From NCBI GenBank assembly GCA_003116975.1, contig BGKB01000081.1:90600-154599 (forward strand): a stretch of DNA of 64,000 nt, read 5' to 3'. This stretch comes from Aurantiochytrium sp. KH105. Its lineage: Eukaryota > Sar > Bigyra > Thraustochytrida > Thraustochytriidae. The position numbers and the translations under genes are program-made. Under the pieces are notes generated by a model. The model was not told where the DNA came from, searched no databases, and worked only from the letters and a program-made list of their open reading frames with translations. Every line of letters starts with the position of its first letter. The stretch's first letter is position 1. Positions 59,333-64,000 of the stretch are shown one piece after another.

Positions 59333-60907
59333 ATGGCGGACCAAGGCGACGACAAGACCTCGGCGCAGCCCGAAGAGCGGCGGCTCGGGCGCGAAGAGCC
59401 CGCGGCGACATCGTTCGCGGCGAGGAACAAAGAAGAGGAGGCACCCACGACGGGAAGCGCGGCGCAAGCGGAGCGCCCGCAGCAGAGCGCAGAAGAGGAA
59501 AATGACAAGGCCTCGTCCGGGTTCAGGGCCATCCACAGCGAAGTCGAGGTCAGCGCCGAGGACGGCCAAGAAGAGACCAACGCCACGCCCAAAACAGACG
59601 AATTGCCGCCGCAGGAGGGCGTACAGGCCTGGATCAATGTGCTGGGCAGCTTCCTGACGCAATTCGTCTGCCTCGGCAACATGTACTCTGTCGGCGTCTT
59701 CTTCACACGATACCAAGAGTCCTTCGACAAGGGTCTCGCAGACATCTCACTCATCTACCAGATCCAAGTGGCTTGCTTCATGGGCGGTGGCTTCTTTGCT
59801 GGACGAATCTCGGATCGCCTCGGCATTCGCCCCGTATTCTTCACGGGCATCATCTTTTACGGCGCAGGCTACCTCCTCGGCTCCTTCGCAAACGAATGGT
59901 GGCAAATCGTCATTACGCATGGCCTCCTCGTCGGCATGGGACATGGATGCATGTATTGGCCCGCCATTAGCGTGCTGCCCATGTGGTTCGAGAAACGTAG
60001 AGCCCTTGCGCTGGGCATTGCCGTCTTCGGCGGAGGCATCGGTAATTTCGTCATGGGCGTCGTTGTCGAGAAACTCCTTACTGCCGGGGGCTTCCGCTTT
60101 GCGCTTCGCATTATTCTCGTCTACAGCTGTACGCTTCTGCTCTTGGCCATGTTCTGCCTCAAGCGCCGCCTGCCACCATTTAAGCACACCTCCTTTTGCT
60201 TTGACTTTTCGCTTTGCCGCGAACGCAACTGGCTGCTCTTTGCGGGCGCATCCATGTTCTTCCAGTGCGCTTACAATCTTCCCTTTGCTCATCTCGCCGC
60301 GTACACCGAGAACCAAGGTTTTGATTCCGAGTTCGCTGCCTTCGCTGTAGGAGCGATTGGCATCGGCAGTGCTGTTGGACGCATCAGTCTCGGAGTTGTG
60401 GCCGACAAGCTCGGACGCGTACGGACCTTCCAAGCGCTCATTTGGGGCACAGCTATTGGCATTGCCATTTGGAACGCCTGCACAACCCAGGGTTCCATCC
60501 TCTTTTTCGCAATCTACTTTGGCTTTGTCTCGGGTGGCTTTATTGCCCTCATGCCAGCTGTCACTGCTTATTTTTACGGCGTCGAACAGCTCGGTACGGT
60601 TATGGGCAGCTTTGTGCTCTTTCTCGTTCCCGGATCCTTCATCGGACCCTATGTCGCCGGCATGCTTTACGACAACACCGGGTCATACACGACCGCAATT
60701 TGGATTTTTGCGGCTGTCGAGATTATGGCTGCCATCATCTTCTCCTTTCTCGATCTCAGCGACTCGCACGAAAGCAGACAGGCTCGTCTTGCCGAACAGG
60801 CAAATGATACCCGACCTAGCCCCGAAAGTCCCCAGGTATCGCGCAAGAAGAAGGGCGATATTGAAGAGCAGAGCTCGAGTGAACATGTCGAGGTTGTTCA
60901 AGTCTGA
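59333..60907 (+). CDS. MFS monocarboxylate-porter-type transporter (SLC16/Mch-like)
   Basis: 524 residues. An acidic cytosolic N-terminus of ~95 residues precedes twelve predicted TM helices. The first begins at the family motif EGVQAWINVLGSFLTQF, matching the D/E-G-x-x-x-W signature of monocarboxylate porters. GMGHGCMYWPAISVLPMWF, then EKRRALALGIAVFGGGIG, matches the conserved TM4-loop-TM5 region, and GRISDRLGIRP is the MFS loop 2-3 motif. The central cytosolic loop is short. The C-terminus is charged and ends EHVEVVQV. Substrates in the family are lactate, pyruvate, ketone bodies and related acids, with riboflavin or unknown solutes in fungal Mch proteins; the sequence does not decide. The ATG at 59333 follows an A-rich leader. 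Confidence 0.88.
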   Translation: MADQGDDKTSAQPEERRLGREEPAATSFAARNKEEEAPTTGSAAQAERPQQSAEEENDKASSGFRAIHSEVEVSAEDGQEETNATPKTDELPPQEGVQAWINVLGSFLTQFVCLGNMYSVGVFFTRYQESFDKGLADISLIYQIQVACFMGGGFFAGRISDRLGIRPVFFTGIIFYGAGYLLGSFANEWWQIVITHGLLVGMGHGCMYWPAISVLPMWFEKRRALALGIAVFGGGIGNFVMGVVVEKLLTAGGFRFALRIILVYSCTLLLLAMFCLKRRLPPFKHTSFCFDFSLCRERNWLLFAGASMFFQCAYNLPFAHLAAYTENQGFDSEFAAFAVGAIGIGSAVGRISLGVVADKLGRVRTFQALIWGTAIGIAIWNACTTQGSILFFAIYFGFVSGGFIALMPAVTAYFYGVEQLGTVMGSFVLFLVPGSFIGPYVAGMLYDNTGSYTTAIWIFAAVEIMAAIIFSFLDLSDSHESRQARLAEQANDTRPSPESPQVSRKKKGDIEEQSSSEHVEVVQV

Positions 60908-61428
60908 GGACCCGTTGTACCAAGTCAATCATCGTTTTCTGTTCCACGAACTCAGCAGTAACATTGGTTGCTATACTGCACCCGCTGCACCGCAAGTCGC
61001 TCTGCCCTGCCCATGCGGCGCGCCTACAATTTTCCCTGAATCTCATTCCAGAGGAAGAAGAGACACCCGCCCTACGTGCTCGCCTTTTTTGTCGCTAAAA
61101 GTATGTATTTGCAAACTGTATTCCAACAAAATGACATGATCCCCGAAGAACGTATGATAGTGAGTGCAGCACTTACAAATACGAAAAAGAGAATTTTGAC
61201 TCATCTTCATCATGACAGGTTGGTTGTAGCCTATGTGCACTGCACCCCATCTCATCGCAACTTTTAAAAGGGCTCGACTCATCGTAAAGCGCATCGTGAC
61301 TCAAGTTTTGAAAGCAAAATCTCTTCTAAATTTTGTAATTACTCTTCGAGAACGGAATTTATGGCACCATCCCATCGTGGCGTCTGACAGCGGAGAGGGG
61401 CGAGTGCTTGAGGTGGGCTCGTTACTTA
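60908..61428. other. Convergent intergenic gap
   Basis: Shared 3' flank of the MFS and MyTH4 genes with A/T-rich stretches. No gene, repeat or RNA is visible. Confidence 0.6.
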
Positions 61429-64000
61429 TTACAGAAGATCATCCTCGTCCGTGTATCCTGAAGACGATCCTTGACGCTGCGGAGGAGGAGGCGGCGGGCC
61501 CGGCGGAACACCTCCACTGCTCCGCTTCGGGGGCGGCGGTGGGGGCGGGCCCAGGCCTTGGCCCCCAGGTGCGCGCTGAGGCGGCGGCGGAGGAGGAGCG
61601 GGAGGCCCGTCTGAAGTTCCGCTAAAGGCCGACCGCGCGGATCCTCGCTTCTTCGGGGGTGGAGGCGGGGGCGGAGCTCCTCCGGCACTTGCAAGTGCGC
61701 CACCCGCAGTTCCGCTGTCCATCTCCGAACCGGCTCGTCCTGGCGGTGCTGGCGGTGCTGGAGGAGGCCCAGCGCCCCCACCTGTTCGACGTGGTGGGGG
61801 TGGTCCCGGTGGCGGCGCGTCAGTGCCCCCTTGTCGCGCAGGAGGAGGTCCTCGTGCGGGCGGCGCTGGCGCCGGCCCCGAGCTGTCGGCCGCGTCGCCA
61901 TATTCGTCGCCGCCCTCCGTACGCCAGTCTGTGACACGCTGATCCGGTTCCACCGGGCCCATAAAGGCTTCCTTGGCTAGCGTCAGCTGTGTTCGAGGAC
62001 CCTCAAACCAGACGTCCGAATTGCCTGGTGCACGCTGTGAGGCAACCTCCTGAATCGAAGGAGCTGCCCGCAGCGGACCGCACAGGAGCGTGCAGTGCAA
62101 AATCTTCACAAGTCGCGTGCGTCCCGCTCGCCGCAAAAAGTACTCGAGATAGTTTTCCAGTTGCGAAGATGGCGGGAACGATGCCAAAAGCATGGCGAGC
62201 AGATTCCACCCCCGAGCTTCGCTCTCGTCTTTGGGGTTCTCCGTCACCTGCTTCATCACCTGGCAAAGCATCTCGTCGACCAAGTCCGGCACCGTCAGAC
62301 CCGTCGTGATCAGATCCACCACCAAACTGTCCACATTTTCGTAGATTTTGTCGCCCATCACGCCGAAAATGCTCTTGAAAAGAAGGCACGCCGTCTTATG
62401 CAAAGGCTTTCCGTCTGGCGTCATTGCGTTCGGCTCGATCGTCGTCAACGAGGTATGGATTTTACCAAATGTGGGCGAATGAAAGTGTAACATGTGCACC
62501 TTGTACTTGCTAAACGTGATTCCAAAGCGTTTGGCAAACTCCTGCGGCGACTTGAGCTTTGGAAAGTGCTCCAACGCAAAGTTGTCCGAGTTGTCCTGCG
62601 AGTCAAAAAGCAAATTCTTGTGCGCCGTCGACATCGCCACAGCACGTCGGTAGTTCTGCAACGCCACCGCAGCGTCGCGCTGCCGAAGAAGTTGTCTGTC
62701 GCGCGGTAGTTCGAGAAACTCTCGTAGCGCACTGAGTTCGTCCAGCTCCAATCGAATCTCCTCGCAGCCCTGCACGATGACGCGGCAAGGCTCAACTTCC
62801 AACGCATCCACAGCGATTCGCGCTTCGCGAGTCAGATTTTGAACCCAGCGGTACAACGTGCGAGCCTCCACGACAGTTGGATGACCCACCATGTCGGGAT
62901 TCTCGCCCCATCCACATTGGCTCTGCAGAACCAAGGCTTCATACAAGAGCTGTTCTTTCACGGCCTGAATCGCTGCCAAGAGCTTCGACCGCGTCTCGCG
63001 GATCTGTGGCAAAAGATATTCGGCCTCGGCCACTTCGTTGCGCACCTCCGGGTCCGCATGGGACTCCAAACCCAGTGCATGCGCCTGGTCTAGCGCCGGG
63101 GCCAGAGGTTCATCGTTCACCGCCTGGATGCCCTCGCGCAATTTGCGAACGATCGCGTCGACTTGAGCACGCAGCGCCAGTTCACCACTAATCAACCCCA
63201 GCTGCGCATGGTCAAACGAAAACAAAGCGTTCTCGCCGGCCAACACCGACTGACCCTCGCCCACAAGACGCTCAACCGCCTCCCACTCGGGGTCATCGGC
63301 GTGCTGGGCAACCTCCATCGCCGTCACAACTGCTTCGTACAGCCGACGAGACCAAGACACGCGTGCAAGCGCATCGACGCCATCCAAACTCGCTGGATCG
63401 TGCGCCTCGAGACGACCCTGTGCATCGCAAAGTGCAGAAAGGTGCTGCGCCGTCCCCAAAACATTAATGTTATCTCCTTCGCCGCCGCCGGGGGCACCCA
63501 CAGCGCAAGCCGCTGTAGCAGAGGCCGCAGCTTGCACAAGCGCGATTTCCTCTTTCATGCTCGCAAGAACCGTTTCGGCCTCCTGCGTCACAACGCGCAG
63601 ACGTGAACCTTGCGCCGAGGCTGCGGGACAGCGCTCCAAAAGACCGCCAACCTTGTCTACTGTCGCCGACGCCGGCACACGCGAGACCTCCCCGAGAACC
63701 ACAGACAATTCGTGAAAGACTTCGCGCTGCACGTGGAAATTTTCGTTGCGCTCCACAAGCGTTCCAGCATCGGGATTTCCCTTGAATGCAAGAGCATCGC
63801 GTTTCATGTGTCGCGTCATTTCGCTGCAAATGCGATCGAGCTCATCGAAGACCTTGTCGTTAAAGCAAGCGTCCCCGTCGTTCGTTCGTGCCACCAGATC
63901 AGCAATCTTGGGCGCGAGCGTCGTCTCCAGGCGCAGCACCTCCTTGACAGCCTCAGCATCGTAGGCCTCCTTGATCTTGAAAAACAGACCACTCGAGCTC
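61429..64000 (-). CDS. MyTH4-domain protein with poly-proline tail (5' end outside window)
   Basis: Partial: the frame is open to the right edge, giving 856 complete codons. The first visible ~440 residues are helical and charged. A MyTH4 domain follows (nucleotides about 62575-62120), recognised by TACLLFKSIFGVMGDK, LVDEMLCQVMKQVTENPK, then RGWNLLAMLLASFPPSSQLE and YLEYFLRRA. MyTH4 domains occur in tails of unconventional myosins and certain kinesins and bind microtubules or actin regulators, so a motor domain may lie to the right of the window. No FERM domain follows. Instead the C-terminal ~200 residues are Pro/Gly-rich with repeated PPPPPPP runs, suited to profilin or SH3 binding as in formin FH1 regions. 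Formin itself was considered, but no FH2 core is visible. The acidic end is DEDDLL. Confidence 0.75.
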   Translation of the reverse strand, partial: SSSGLFFKIKEAYDAEAVKEVLRLETTLAPKIADLVARTNDGDACFNDKVFDELDRICSEMTRHMKRDALAFKGNPDAGTLVERNENFHVQREVFHELSVVLGEVSRVPASATVDKVGGLLERCPAASAQGSRLRVVTQEAETVLASMKEEIALVQAAASATAACAVGAPGGGEGDNINVLGTAQHLSALCDAQGRLEAHDPASLDGVDALARVSWSRRLYEAVVTAMEVAQHADDPEWEAVERLVGEGQSVLAGENALFSFDHAQLGLISGELALRAQVDAIVRKLREGIQAVNDEPLAPALDQAHALGLESHADPEVRNEVAEAEYLLPQIRETRSKLLAAIQAVKEQLLYEALVLQSQCGWGENPDMVGHPTVVEARTLYRWVQNLTREARIAVDALEVEPCRVIVQGCEEIRLELDELSALREFLELPRDRQLLRQRDAAVALQNYRRAVAMSTAHKNLLFDSQDNSDNFALEHFPKLKSPQEFAKRFGITFSKYKVHMLHFHSPTFGKIHTSLTTIEPNAMTPDGKPLHKTACLLFKSIFGVMGDKIYENVDSLVVDLITTGLTVPDLVDEMLCQVMKQVTENPKDESEARGWNLLAMLLASFPPSSQLENYLEYFLRRAGRTRLVKILHCTLLCGPLRAAPSIQEVASQRAPGNSDVWFEGPRTQLTLAKEAFMGPVEPDQRVTDWRTEGGDEYGDAADSSGPAPAPPARGPPPARQGGTDAPPPGPPPPRRTGGGAGPPPAPPAPPGRAGSEMDSGTAGGALASAGGAPPPPPPPKKRGSARSAFSGTSDGPPAPPPPPPQRAPGGQGLGPPPPPPPKRSSGGVPPGPPPPPPQRQGSSSGYTDEDDLL

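Noticed and set aside
1-64000. Transposable elements or integrated viral genes
   Set aside because: No reverse transcriptase, integrase, transposase, capsid or long terminal repeat was recognised. The only transposon-like object is the palindrome at 45703-45959, which has no coding content.

Overview
This is a nuclear window from a G+C-rich, gene-dense, intron-poor eukaryote. I infer a thraustochytrid-like (labyrinthulomycete) stramenopile. Reasons: very long uninterrupted reading frames, glutamine- and serine-rich disordered tails, a multi-PAS hybrid histidine kinase, a Yhm2-type citrate carrier, a peroxisomal ABCD transporter and a protein with a ciliary-type motif, with no plastid gene. 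The organism was not identified by any search.

I support 18 protein genes, plus a doubtful N-terminal fragment at the left edge. Left to right: (1) ABCD peroxisomal half-transporter (-); (2) four-TM acidic membrane protein with the one clear spliceosomal intron (+); (3) unrecognised 872-residue protein with a C/C/H/C cluster (-); (4) CDK7-like kinase (+); (5) zinc-dependent histone-deacetylase-family enzyme (-); (6) Pumilio protein with an intact eight-repeat code (+); (7) four-TM protein fused to a CRAL-TRIO domain (+); (8) BuGZ/ZNF207-type zinc finger protein (+); (9) possible ciliary protein (-); (10) IQ-motif protein (-); (11) secreted bacterial-type reprolysin-like metallopeptidase (+); (12) multi-PAS hybrid histidine kinase (+); (13) ABCB-type transporter with an embedded ZZ-like zinc finger (-); (14) HAD 5'-nucleotidase-like protein (-); (15) Yhm2-like mitochondrial carrier (+); (16) small unknown protein (+); (17) tricorn-protease homologue (-); (18) PX-like protein (-); then a monocarboxylate-type MFS transporter (+) and a MyTH4 protein running off the right edge (-), which bring the list to 20 coding entries beside the edge fragment.

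The layout is strongly patterned. Convergent gene pairs are separated by only about 40-520 bp. Divergent pairs are separated by 0.6-4.6 kb of very G+C-rich sequence full of microsatellites (GGCA, GATC, AAAG, TTTCC, AGCAT, ACGC) and recurring GCANTGC and CCAAGC words. The most striking non-coding object is a perfect 118-bp inverted repeat with a 21-nt spacer between the divergent 5'-nucleotidase-like and Yhm2-like genes. Two separate ~125-bp tandem duplications, both with a period near 140 bp, occur at the 3' end of the ABCD gene and at the promoter of the small unknown gene.

Functionally the genes look like ordinary genome neighbours rather than an operon-like system. The ABCD importer, the citrate carrier and the monocarboxylate transporter would fit a lipid-accumulating heterotroph. 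The kinase, deacetylase, Pumilio and histidine kinase are regulatory. Start codons of several genes and possible extra introns remain uncertain because only the sequence was read.
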